Source: Nocardia bovistercoris (lineage in GTDB: Bacteria > Actinomycetota > Actinomycetes > Mycobacteriales > Mycobacteriaceae). From it: a stretch of 64,000 nucleotides of DNA. Position numbers and translations under genes: made by a program. Under the pieces are notes generated by a model, which did not search any database, had not been told where the DNA came from, and was given only the letters and a program-made list of their open reading frames with translations. Positions within the stretch are counted from its first letter, which is position 1, and each line of letters opens with the position of its first letter. This document shows positions 51,732 to 58,904 of the stretch, piece after piece. The DNA is taken from assembly GCF_015674855.1 (NCBI RefSeq), contig NZ_JADMLG010000008.1:254365-318364 (forward strand), given 5' to 3'.

Positions 51732-52289
51732 GTGATCGACGACGCACCATGCCGGGGTGACTGGCGATTCATTCGACCCGCCGACGCAGCCGAAGCCGCC
51801 GCGTTCTGCCGTAGCGAATGCCCCGCAAGGTGCGTCGTCGAATGCGCCCACCTCGCCCTGAGCGCCGGAACCACCACCGACGCACCGACCGTCGCACTCC
51901 CCGCGTCAGGCGTCGTCGCCGCAGGAATCATCTGCCGAGGTGACGCAGCGACCACGAAAGCGCTACGCGCAGTGATCGCCTCACACCAGACGCCGCAGAC
52001 GCGCCCCAAATGCATCGGCTGCCACCGAACTCTCGTCGCACCAGACGCGCCCGTCGGCGACGGCGAAGCGCGTCACGCCGCACACGGATTGTGTCGCGGC
52101 TGCTACAGCGCCACCGGCCGCGCCGGAGGAATCCCGCGCGCAACCCGACCTACCGAATGCGTCGATTGCCACCGCCCCCTCGTCAGCCGCCGCGCCCGCA
52201 GCCCTATCCCGGACGGATACGCCCGCTGCCACTCCCGTGGCCGCTGCACCACCTGCCAGACCAGAGACCGACGGAAGAAGCCCGCATGA
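51732..52289 (+). CDS. WhiB-like protein with extra zinc knuckles
   Basis: 185 residues, GTG start. The N-terminal 70 residues follow the WhiB plan: an early Cys (DAPCRGDWRFI), a Cys cluster FCRSECPARCVVECAHLAL and SGVVAAGI in place of the G[VI]WGG turn. The Cys spacing differs from the standard CxxCxxxxxC. The C-terminal half adds CIGCHRTLV...CRGCYSA and CVDCHRPLV...CTTCQT, likely two zinc sites. WhiB proteins bind an iron-sulfur cluster and control transcription; phage copies exist. A divergent member is the best guess. Confidence 0.55.
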   Translation: MIDDAPCRGDWRFIRPADAAEAAAFCRSECPARCVVECAHLALSAGTTTDAPTVALPASGVVAAGIICRGDAATTKALRAVIASHQTPQTRPKCIGCHRTLVAPDAPVGDGEARHAAHGLCRGCYSATGRAGGIPRATRPTECVDCHRPLVSRRARSPIPDGYARCHSRGRCTTCQTRDRRKKPA

Positions 52290-52483
52290 CCATCGCGCCG
52301 AGCCAGCTCGACTGGAGGCACGTCGGCCAGACCCTCGTATACACCGACAAAGGCCGCTCCCGCCGCGCCTCGATCACCGGCATCGAACAGAAGCAGACGC
52401 ACACCGTCGCCTACGTCAACACCGCGTCAGGCAAGGGCGTCGTCTTCCTGCCGCCCGACGCGCCGATCACCCTCGAACCCTGA
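52286..52483 (+). CDS. 65-residue phage protein
   Basis: ATGA overlap with the WhiB-like gene. A small beta-rich protein (WRHVGQTLVYTDKGRSRRASITGIEQKQTHTVAYV). Function unknown. Confidence 0.6.
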   Translation: MTIAPSQLDWRHVGQTLVYTDKGRSRRASITGIEQKQTHTVAYVNTASGKGVVFLPPDAPITLEP

Positions 52484-52494
52484 GCGGAGACCCG

Positions 52495-52968
52495 ATGGAC
52501 AACCCACGCGCCGTGCTGCCGCTGCCGTACACCCGGCCACCGCTGCACGCGAACAAGACCGCCGCCTCCCGTGAAGCAAAGCTCGGAGAGGCCCGGATAC
52601 GCCGCGACATCCGCGCGAAGGTCGTCGCTGCCGCCACTCTCGCCCACCTGCCGCGCGGAGTGGATCACGTCGTCGTCGAACTTCACTGGCAACCCGAATT
52701 CCAGCGCGCCCGCGACACCGACAACCTCATGCCGACGCTCAAACCGATCGCCGACGCGCTCACCCCGACCAAGCCGGGCCGCAAACTCCGGCGCGGCGGA
52801 CGCGGTCCCGACATCCTCGGCTACGGCATGGTCCGCGACGACACCCCGCGATGGATGACCAAGCCGGAGGCCGTCATCCACGACCCCGTGCCCGGAGAGC
52901 CCGGCCGCGTGTGGGTCGAACTCGACTGGACCTCTGGCGCCGCTGCCGAGACGGGTGATCCCGCGTGA
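52495..52968 (+). CDS. RusA-like Holliday junction resolvase
   Basis: 157 residues. The RusA pattern ARDTDNLMPTLKPIADALTP (Asp-x-Asp-Asn with Lys) and the later GYGMVRDDTPRWM are present, with an N-terminal PLPYTRPPLHANK strand. It would resolve recombination or replication junctions before packaging and fits with the exonuclease/ATPase pair upstream. Confidence 0.8.
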   Translation: MDNPRAVLPLPYTRPPLHANKTAASREAKLGEARIRRDIRAKVVAAATLAHLPRGVDHVVVELHWQPEFQRARDTDNLMPTLKPIADALTPTKPGRKLRRGGRGPDILGYGMVRDDTPRWMTKPEAVIHDPVPGEPGRVWVELDWTSGAAAETGDPA

Positions 52969-53129
52969 TCCGCGTGCTTCTCCGCGCCATCGGTCTGTCG
53001 CTGCGCATCGAGATCGTCCGCGATCCGCTCGCCATCCTCGCGTCCGACTGGCCCGCCCAAACGGGCGAGTACGTCGACCCTGACGCCGTCGACGAGACCG
53101 ACGACACCGACCCCTGTGATTGCCAGTAA
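52965..53129 (+). CDS. 54-residue phage protein
   Basis: Starts with GTG inside the RusA stop. A basic hydrophobic N-terminus (IRVLLRAIGLSLRIEIVRDPL) and a very acidic C-terminus ending DPCDCQ. Function unknown. Confidence 0.55.
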   Translation: MIRVLLRAIGLSLRIEIVRDPLAILASDWPAQTGEYVDPDAVDETDDTDPCDCQ

Positions 53130-53132
53130 CCC

Positions 53133-53147
53133 GAGAGGAACCCGACC
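53133..53147 (+). promoter_or_regulatory. Degenerate start-associated sequence
   Basis: GAGAGGAACCCGACC directly before the GTG at 53148 is the 14-base start motif with one inserted base and one change. Confidence 0.5.
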
Positions 53148-53693
53148 GTGGCTGACCAGACCATCGTCCACCTGACCGCCGACGAGATTCGCGGACACGT
53201 CGAATCCATGCTGAGCCAACATCCGGACGGCGCGCTGAAGGACATGATTCGCAACCAGATGGAGGCCCGCCTGGCGGACTTCCCCGACGGCGTCGCCGTA
53301 CCGATGGCCGTTCCGAACCCCGGTGTCCAAACCGAGTCGCCCACCGCGCCCGAGGCTGCCGACGAGGGTCCGGCCCGCGCTGCCGCACCCACAGGTCAAC
53401 CGTCCGCAACCACGGACACCGAAGCGCAAGCCGCGCCGCGTCCGCGCACGGTGTTGGAGGAAGCCGCGGCGCTGGTCGAGGGCGAACGCGAAGACCAGTA
53501 CGGGCACCCGGCCAAGTCGTTCCAGCGGATCGGCGAACTGTGGACCGCGTACCTCGGTGTCTACGTGTCCGCGCTCGACGTCGCGAACCTGATGATCCTG
53601 CTGAAGGTTTCGCGGACCAAGGACACCTTTCACCGTGACTCGTACGTCGACATCGGTGGCTACGCGCGTAGCGCCGAAAGGATCGCGGCATGA
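53148..53693 (+). CDS. DUF6378 domain protein
   Basis: 181 residues. The C-terminal 80 (VLEEAAALVEGEREDQYGHPAKSFQRIGELWTAYLGVYVSALDVANLMILLKVSR...YVDIGGYA) are a DUF6378 domain, common in phages and thought to be MazG-like in context. An N-terminal helical part and an Ala/Pro linker precede it. It directly precedes the ParB-like gene with ATGA overlap. Confidence 0.8.
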   Translation: MADQTIVHLTADEIRGHVESMLSQHPDGALKDMIRNQMEARLADFPDGVAVPMAVPNPGVQTESPTAPEAADEGPARAAAPTGQPSATTDTEAQAAPRPRTVLEEAAALVEGEREDQYGHPAKSFQRIGELWTAYLGVYVSALDVANLMILLKVSRTKDTFHRDSYVDIGGYARSAERIAA

Positions 53694-54265
53694 CCGAGGT
53701 CGCGGTCAAGGATCTGACGCAGTACCCCGGCAATGCCCGGCGCGGCGACGTCCCGCTGATCGCCGAGAGCTTGAAGGCCAACGGCCAGTACCGGCCGATC
53801 GTTGTCCAGAAGTCCACCGGTTACGTTCTGGCCGGTAATCACACGTTGCAGGCCGCCGCGTCCCTCGGATGGAAACAGATCGATGTGCACTACGTCGACG
53901 TCGACGACGAGACCGCTCGCCGAATCGTGCTCGCCGACAACCGGACCGGCGACAAAGGCGGCTACGACGTCGCCGACCTGCTCGCGCTGCTGGAGGAGTT
54001 GCCGGACCTCGAAGGCACCGGCTACACGGACGCTGACCTCGCTGACTTGGTCGCTGCGGCCGACGCAGTCGGCGACGGCGACGACGACAACGAGCCCGCT
54101 CCGCCGTCGGCGGTCATCTCCTACAACCTGATATTCGATGACGAGGACCAGCAAGAGACGTGGTTCGAGTTCCTGAAGTGGTTGAAGCGCACCTACTCGG
54201 ACAAGGACACGATCGCCGACCGGCTGACCGAATACCTCGAAGCGACCGCAGGGGATCGGGCCTGA
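53690..54265 (+). CDS. ParB-like domain protein A
   Basis: 191 residues. The ParB/sulfiredoxin-type fold is visible from LTQYPGNARRGDVPLIAESLKANGQYRPIVVQ and YVLAGNHTLQAAASLGWKQIDV. The C-terminal part is acidic and helical (ETWFEFLKWLKRTYSDKDTIADRL). It overlaps the PAPS-reductase-like gene and is paired with a second ParB-like gene after it. IbrB-type ParB proteins occur next to IbrA-type sulfotransfer-like proteins in other genomes. Confidence 0.8.
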   Translation: MTEVAVKDLTQYPGNARRGDVPLIAESLKANGQYRPIVVQKSTGYVLAGNHTLQAAASLGWKQIDVHYVDVDDETARRIVLADNRTGDKGGYDVADLLALLEELPDLEGTGYTDADLADLVAAADAVGDGDDDNEPAPPSAVISYNLIFDDEDQQETWFEFLKWLKRTYSDKDTIADRLTEYLEATAGDRA

Positions 54266-55344
54266 TGCCACGTGTGCAGGGATTCATCGACGTCGACGTC
54301 TACACCGAGGCGCGACGTCGAATGCACCACATCTACGACCTGTTCGACACGGTCATGGTCGCCTTTTCCGGCGGCAAGGATTCGTTGGTCGCGCTGCACC
54401 TGGCGCGCGAGGTCGCGGTAGAGCGCGGCGACGATCGACCGATCAAGGTGATTTTCCGCGACGAGGAACTGATACCGGATCAGGTGATCGACTTCGTCGA
54501 CGAGTACCGGCGTCGCGACTGGATCGACATGCGTTGGTACTGCGTGCCGCTGGATTCGACGAAATACATCCTCGGTCAGTCGATTCGCTACATCCAGTGG
54601 GACCCGTCGCGGGAGCACATGCGACCGTGCCCGGAATGGGCGCTGACGCCGGAGAGTCTGGGCCTGCCCGCCGATCTCGTGTTCGACCAGTACACCGCCG
54701 ACACCCTCGTCTCACGTGACGAGAAGGGGAAGGTCGCGATCGTCACCGGAGTTCGGGCGGCTGAGTCGATCATGCGGTTCAACGCGCTCAAGGCGAAGTT
54801 GCACGACAACTACATCAACGCGACCGCCGACAGCCGCGTGATGACGGTCAAGCCGCTGTTCGACTGGCAGGAGAACGACGTATTCCGGTACTTCTACGAT
54901 CACCGGATTCGGTACTGCTCGATCTACGACGCGCAGGTGGTTTCCGGTGCGGCGCTCAGGGTTTCGACTCCGCTGCACGCCGAGTCGGCGAAGCGGTTCG
55001 GGCGGCTGCGGGAGTTCGCGCCCGACTTCTACGCGCAGGTGATCCAGCTACAGCCGGAGATGGCCGTGCAGGAACGGTATTTCGGCGAGCTGGACCGGTC
55101 CGGGCTGATGCGCCGCTACGGGCAGTCGCTCGACGGAGTGCAGGCGTACATCGAGGAAACGATTACCGACCCAGCACAGCAGGCGAAGGCACTGAAGGCG
55201 CTGAGGGTGGTTCGGCTGCGCGCGGCCAAGTCTCCCGCCGCATTCCCGCCCGACCATGTGCTGAAACAGATGATGGCCGGTGCCTACAAACGGACCATCA
55301 CGCCAATGACGAAAGCCGACCAGAGAAGGCGAGCCGCGAAGTGA
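54265..55344 (+). CDS. PAPS-reductase/IbrA-like PP-loop protein
   Basis: 359 residues. The PP-loop VAFSGGKDSLVALHLARE (about residues 30-47) and the following DEELIPDQVIDFVDEYR define a PAPS-reductase-type ATP-pyrophosphatase; MRPCPEWALTPESLG, VTGVRAAESIMR and KPLFDWQENDVFRYF follow the IbrA/DUF3440 plan. It probably adenylates a target or activates sulfur. Related proteins are used in DNA phosphorothioation (DndC), but DndA, DndD and DndE are not in this window. Confidence 0.8.
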   Translation: MPRVQGFIDVDVYTEARRRMHHIYDLFDTVMVAFSGGKDSLVALHLAREVAVERGDDRPIKVIFRDEELIPDQVIDFVDEYRRRDWIDMRWYCVPLDSTKYILGQSIRYIQWDPSREHMRPCPEWALTPESLGLPADLVFDQYTADTLVSRDEKGKVAIVTGVRAAESIMRFNALKAKLHDNYINATADSRVMTVKPLFDWQENDVFRYFYDHRIRYCSIYDAQVVSGAALRVSTPLHAESAKRFGRLREFAPDFYAQVIQLQPEMAVQERYFGELDRSGLMRRYGQSLDGVQAYIEETITDPAQQAKALKALRVVRLRAAKSPAAFPPDHVLKQMMAGAYKRTITPMTKADQRRRAAK

Positions 55345-55895
55345 GCAGCAATACTGAGGGCTTGCCAGCCCTACCCGTCACACCGGACGGGGAGAACCCG
55401 ATCGACCACATCCAGTGGATACCGGCCGACACACTCGATCCGAACGTGTGGAACCCGAACCGCGTGCACAAACCGGAGCTGCGGCTGTTGGAGCGGTCGT
55501 TGCTGTCGACCGGATGGATTCAGCCGTTGATGGTGAGCCGGGAGCGCATCATCATCGACGGATTCCATCGGTGGCGGCTATCCCAAGACTCCGCGGCTGT
55601 CCGCAAACGCTGGCGCGGCAGGGTGCCGGTCGCGGTGCTCGATGTCGACCGGCCGACGGCCATGCTGATGACGATCCGCATCAACCGGGCGAAGGGCACG
55701 CACGCGGCAATCGAGATGTCGGCGATCGTCCGCGAACTGCTGGAGACGCATCACATGGACCCGGCCCAGATCGCGCAGGAGATCGGCGGCACCCGCGCGG
55801 AGGTCGACCTTCTCGCGCAGGAAGACGTCTTCGCGGCCCGTGGCATCAACAAGTGGGCCTACTCGCCTGCCTGGTACCCGAAGGACGCCGCATGA
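55341..55895 (+). CDS. ParB-like domain protein B (IbrB-like)
   Basis: 184 residues, GTG start in the previous stop. The ParB motif is IQWIPADTLDPNVWNPNRVHKPELRLLERSLLSTGWIQPLMVS followed by IIDGFHRWRLSQ. It has a short HTH-like C-terminus (DPAQIAQEIGGTRAEVDLLAQED). Its partner relation to the PP-loop protein is inferred from the tight overlap. Confidence 0.8.
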   Translation: MSSNTEGLPALPVTPDGENPIDHIQWIPADTLDPNVWNPNRVHKPELRLLERSLLSTGWIQPLMVSRERIIIDGFHRWRLSQDSAAVRKRWRGRVPVAVLDVDRPTAMLMTIRINRAKGTHAAIEMSAIVRELLETHHMDPAQIAQEIGGTRAEVDLLAQEDVFAARGINKWAYSPAWYPKDAA

Positions 55896-56461
55896 GCCGC
55901 TACGACTCCGCCGAGCACCTGTACGACTGGCAGCGAAACGGAACCTTCCCGCGTATCCACGACGACATCTACAACCTGGTCCGGTCGGAGGTATCGCCGT
56001 CCGACGGCGGCGTGCTCGATCTCGGCTCGTCGACCGGGCTACTGACGCGACGGCTCGCGCAGGCCGGATACACCGTCGAAGGCATCGAGGCGGACGCGAA
56101 CGCTATCGCCGCTGGCCGCACCGCTGGCACCTACGCGCCGGGCGTGCCTGTTCAGCACTGGATGCTCACGCCGGGCGAGCTGCCGGACCTCGCCGACTAC
56201 CTCGCCGACTCGGCGATCAGGGTCGTCGTCGCCCGTCGCGTGCTGCCTGAACTCGACGACGCGGGTATCACACCGGCGATGCTCGGCGACACATTCGCGA
56301 AAGCCAGTGTGCGACACCTGTTTTTGGAAGGACGTGCGCCGAGACAGGCCGCTACTCACAGGGTACGTTCGGTTTCGATCGAATGCGCGGAACTCGAAAG
56401 ACACTGGACTCCAATCACTTTCGATGGAAAGAACCGTGCGTACCTGACCGTGAAGGAGTGA
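55892..56461 (+). CDS. SAM-dependent methyltransferase in modification module
   Basis: 189 residues. Motif I is GVLDLGSSTGLLTRRLAQAGYTVEGIEAD. It lacks the DPPY/NPPY motif of DNA N-methyltransferases, so the acceptor is unclear. ATGA overlap with the ParB-like gene places it in the same unit. Confidence 0.75.
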   Translation: MSRYDSAEHLYDWQRNGTFPRIHDDIYNLVRSEVSPSDGGVLDLGSSTGLLTRRLAQAGYTVEGIEADANAIAAGRTAGTYAPGVPVQHWMLTPGELPDLADYLADSAIRVVVARRVLPELDDAGITPAMLGDTFAKASVRHLFLEGRAPRQAATHRVRSVSIECAELERHWTPITFDGKNRAYLTVKE

Positions 56462-56464
56462 CCC

Positions 56465-56917
56465 GTGGGAATGTCCGCATACAACGGATTCAGTGGTGAG
56501 TACCGCAACCAGGTACAAGCTCGCCTCGAGGATAAATGGTCGAGTGGCGAATGGCCGCGACCGGCCGAATGCACGGTGTGCGGGCAGGCCGAGGGCGCGA
56601 TCCACGGACACCTCGAGGACTATTCGCGCCCGGAAACGTATGTGCCGCTGTGCATCACGTGCCACCTGATCCTGCACATGCGGTACCGCGAGCCGAGTAT
56701 GTGGGAGGCATACACCCGATGGATTCGCGACGGATACCGCCCGGACCCGCAAACCCAGAAGGCCGGATTCATGGCGGTCAAGACTCGATTCTCGGGCTGT
56801 TCGCCGAGCGTGTGGCCGGGTGAGCCGGTCAATCCGCGTCGGTTCGCGACGTATCTCGACGGACTCGCGCCGGTCAAATTCATTCACCCAAACGCCGCGA
56901 CTGCGGCGCTGTTCTAG
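56465..56917 (+). CDS. HNH-like zinc protein
   Basis: 150 residues, GTG start. CTVCGQAEG, then IHGHLEDYSRPETYVPLCITCHLILH form a treble-clef HNH-like pattern with two CxxC pairs. A nuclease or DNA-binding role is suggested. It is the last gene directly abutting the modification-like module. Confidence 0.65.
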   Translation: MGMSAYNGFSGEYRNQVQARLEDKWSSGEWPRPAECTVCGQAEGAIHGHLEDYSRPETYVPLCITCHLILHMRYREPSMWEAYTRWIRDGYRPDPQTQKAGFMAVKTRFSGCSPSVWPGEPVNPRRFATYLDGLAPVKFIHPNAATAALF

Positions 56918-56926
56918 GAGGTATCC

Positions 56927-57658
56927 GTGGCCGTCTCGCCCGAGGTCGTCGCACTCATCCGCGACCTTCGTCGTGTACCGGAACTGTTCGCGCAACTCGA
57001 TGTGACGATCACCCGTACCGACGTGACGGTGCGACCTGGCGGCGGTGGCGGACACGGCAGCGGTCACGACCGGCCGCTGATCCTCAACGACCGCGCATCT
57101 GAGGCACGGCGGCGGCTGCTACTGGTGCTGCGCCGTGCCGCGACTCTGGCGCCCTACGCGCCTACGGCGCTATCCGCGCGGGACGCGGCAACCAGAGTCC
57201 TCCACGAGGTACTACCGGCCACCCTGGGCCAGCCGTGGTGCCGTGAGTGGGTGAAAACGCTGTCGCGTGCGCTCACCGCCGCGTGGGGCGCGGTCGACCT
57301 ACCCTCCGAACGCACGTTCGCGGGCAGGTGCCAGGAATGCGGTACCCCTGTGACCACGTCTGGCCGTCTGGGCGTCGTCGAGTGCCCCGAGTGCGGGTCT
57401 GACCATGACGCACGTCAGCATCGCGACTGGATGGTGGAAGCGGCGCACGATCGGACTGGTACCGCTGTCGAATTGGCACGCCTGTTGCCGGAGTTCGAGG
57501 GTGCGCACGTCCGCGCCGACACGATCAGGAAATGGCATCAGCGCGGATTGCTGTTCGGTTGTTTGGAGGAGCGGGGGACCACGTTCCGAATTGGCGACGT
57601 TCTCGCGCTGCATCGCGCTCGCCGACCGGTGACGCGGGCTGTGCGCCTGGCGGCGTGA
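56927..57658 (+). CDS. Zinc-ribbon and HTH phage protein
   Basis: 243 residues, GTG start. A helical N-terminal region is followed by a zinc ribbon (CQECGTPVTTSGRLGVVECPECGSD) and a C-terminal MerR-like HTH (VRADTIRKWHQRGLLFG...FRIGDVLALHRAR). This class is frequent before the terminase genes in actinophages and may be a late regulator. Confidence 0.7.
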   Translation: MAVSPEVVALIRDLRRVPELFAQLDVTITRTDVTVRPGGGGGHGSGHDRPLILNDRASEARRRLLLVLRRAATLAPYAPTALSARDAATRVLHEVLPATLGQPWCREWVKTLSRALTAAWGAVDLPSERTFAGRCQECGTPVTTSGRLGVVECPECGSDHDARQHRDWMVEAAHDRTGTAVELARLLPEFEGAHVRADTIRKWHQRGLLFGCLEERGTTFRIGDVLALHRARRPVTRAVRLAA

Positions 57659-57669
57659 GCGGACAGCGC

Positions 57670-57703
57670 AGAGCCCCCGGAACCGTCGCGGTCCGGGGGC
57701 TCT
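57670..57703. terminator. Bidirectional terminator
   Basis: AGAGCCCCCGGA (57670-57681) pairs with TCCGGGGGCTCT (57692-57703). It separates the + strand early/middle genes from two minus-strand genes. Confidence 0.9.
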
Positions 57704-57745
57704 CTCGTGCGTCGTAGCGGGCCGGACTTCCGACCGGCCACACGG

Positions 57746-57955
57746 TCACCACGAGCTGGGTGGGCTCAGGCGGCTACGGGGAAGCAGGTCGATGCAGTCG
57801 TCGCAACGCATATTCGACGAGGTGGTGGCGCGCAGTTCACCGGAGGCGAAACGGCGACCGGTGGCCCAGCCGACCGGGACGAAATTGGTCGGCGCACCGC
57901 ACTGCACGCACAGGGCGGTAGCGACTCGGTTGGCGACCGTATCGAGGTGGATCAT
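57746..57955 (-). CDS. 69-residue zinc-finger protein
   Basis: Cysteines in LCVQCGAP and MRCDDCID form two CxxC pairs. Start fixed by the start cassette at 57956-57969. Transcribed with the gene behind it from the promoter at 58445-58473. Function unknown. Confidence 0.7.
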   Translation of the reverse strand: MIHLDTVANRVATALCVQCGAPTNFVPVGWATGRRFASGELRATTSSNMRCDDCIDLLPRSRLSPPSSW

Positions 57956-57998
57956 GGTTGGTTCCTTTCGGCGCGCCGGGGCTCGCGGCCCCGGCGCG
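57956..57998 (-). promoter_or_regulatory. Start cassette 11 (minus strand)
   Basis: On the minus strand, an 11-bp stem CGCGCCGGGGC / complement with loop CGCGA (57972-57998), then GAAAGGAACCAACC touching the ATG at 57955. This is the one cassette hairpin whose loop is not CCGCCA. Confidence 0.8.
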
Positions 57999-58008
57999 AG
58001 GTTGGCTG

Positions 58009-58392
58009 TCAGCCCTGGACGCGGATCAGCCGCGGATTGTCGAGGGGGACGTCATCGCTGATGCGGAAAGTGCGGCCGACGATGCTGATGAGGTCGCCGT
58101 TCTCGACCTCGATCACGGTCCGTCGTGCGATCGGATGCGAGGAGATGACGGTGGCCTGCGGTACGAGAAACGCGTACTCGCCCTTGATGATCGGACCTTG
58201 GTACTCGCGGCGGGACTCTGTGGTCTCGTCGAGATAGTGGACCGTGAAATTGCACTGGCTGCGCTGGTGGCGGAACTTGCCGCGCAGTTCGACGGTGCTG
58301 GAGAACGAATGCCCGTAGTTACCGTGCGCGTCGCACTCGGGGTCGGTTCGCATCAGGACGACGATCGGGGTCTGAGTCTGGATCTCGTTCAT
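58009..58392 (-). CDS. Hypothetical phage protein
   Basis: 127 residues from the ATG at 58392, fixed by the start cassette; a longer frame upstream is not used. The protein is beta-rich (TVELRGKFRHQRSQCNFTVHYLDE, IIKGEYAFLVPQATVISS). No family recognised. It is first in a two-gene minus-strand unit. Confidence 0.7.
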   Translation of the reverse strand: MNEIQTQTPIVVLMRTDPECDAHGNYGHSFSSTVELRGKFRHQRSQCNFTVHYLDETTESRREYQGPIIKGEYAFLVPQATVISSHPIARRTVIEVENGDLISIVGRTFRISDDVPLDNPRLIRVQG

Positions 58393-58426
58393 GGTTGGTT
58401 CCTTTCCTGTCCCCGTGGCGGCGGGG
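58393..58426 (-). promoter_or_regulatory. Start cassette 12 (minus strand)
   Basis: On the minus strand, hairpin CCCCG-CCGCCA-CGGGG (58411-58426), then GAAAGGAACCAACC (58406-58393) directly before ATG. Confidence 0.9.
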
Positions 58427-58443
58427 GTTTGTTGTACCTGAAT

Positions 58444-58473
58444 CATATTACATGTGGCGCTTGTAATATGCAA
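58444..58473 (-). promoter_or_regulatory. Predicted minus-strand promoter with palindromic operator
   Basis: On the minus strand -35 TTGCAT (58473-58468), 17-base spacer, -10 TAATAT (58450-58445). An inverted repeat CATATTACA (58444-58452) / TGTAATATG (58462-58470) covers both boxes. A dimeric repressor site is likely. Confidence 0.75.
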
Positions 58474-58580
58474 ACCGGCAGGTAGTCGGTCGACTCCACA
58501 CTTTCTACTGTCCCGCGTCCCGCAGTAGGCTTGAGCCGAAGGCCGATGACGTGACCGGAAGCCACGCCATCACCCGATCC

Positions 58581-58615
58581 GAGAGCGTTCGAGCCGCCGC
58601 CACGGTCACGCTCTC
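58581..58615 (+). promoter_or_regulatory. CCGCCA-loop hairpin without start motif
   Basis: Outer stem GAGAGCGT (58581-58588) / ACGCTCTC (58608-58615), inner CCG-CCGCCA-CGG (58594-58605). It has the same loop as the start cassettes but no GAAAGGAACCAACC follows. Confidence 0.6.
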
Positions 58616-58619
58616 ACCA

Positions 58620-58654
58620 GTGCCCGCGCTCCCTCAGTGGTTGAGCGCGGGCAC
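58620..58654 (+). terminator. Hairpin terminator before late genes
   Basis: GTGCCCGCGCT (58620-58630) pairs with AGCGCGGGCAC (58644-58654), an 11-bp perfect stem, followed by TTCTCACGTCT. Confidence 0.7.
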
Positions 58655-58687
58655 TTCTCACGTCTACCCCCCGAAGGGAGGTGTCCC

Positions 58688-58777
58688 ATGTCCGTTACCT
58701 GTATCTCCGAGCTGCTGAAGCTGGCGATCGAGGTCGGCTCGTTCCTGCTGTCGACCGGCTCCGCGCTGATCGGCTGA
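58688..58777 (+). CDS. 29-residue hydrophobic microprotein
   Basis: A very short frame with a strong ribosome site (AAGGGAGGTG) and spacing of five to six bases. The encoded peptide is one membrane-like helix (ISELLKLAIEVGSFLLSTG). It lies between a terminator and the terminase genes. Function unknown; the strong ribosome site is the main support. Confidence 0.5.
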   Translation: MSVTCISELLKLAIEVGSFLLSTGSALIG

Positions 58778-58904
58778 CCCAGACCCGCGACCCGCGAACG
58801 GCGTCGCACACCCTTGCGCGCAGACCGCCCCCGCACACAACACCAATTGGTTCCGGCGGCTGAGGCACTGCACACGAGGATGCGACACCCGAAGGAGAGT
58901 CGCC

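Noticed and set aside
54265..55344. Complete DNA phosphorothioation (dnd) system
   Set aside because: Only a PP-loop protein with ParB-like partners is present. No cysteine desulfurase, DndD-type ATPase or DndE is nearby.
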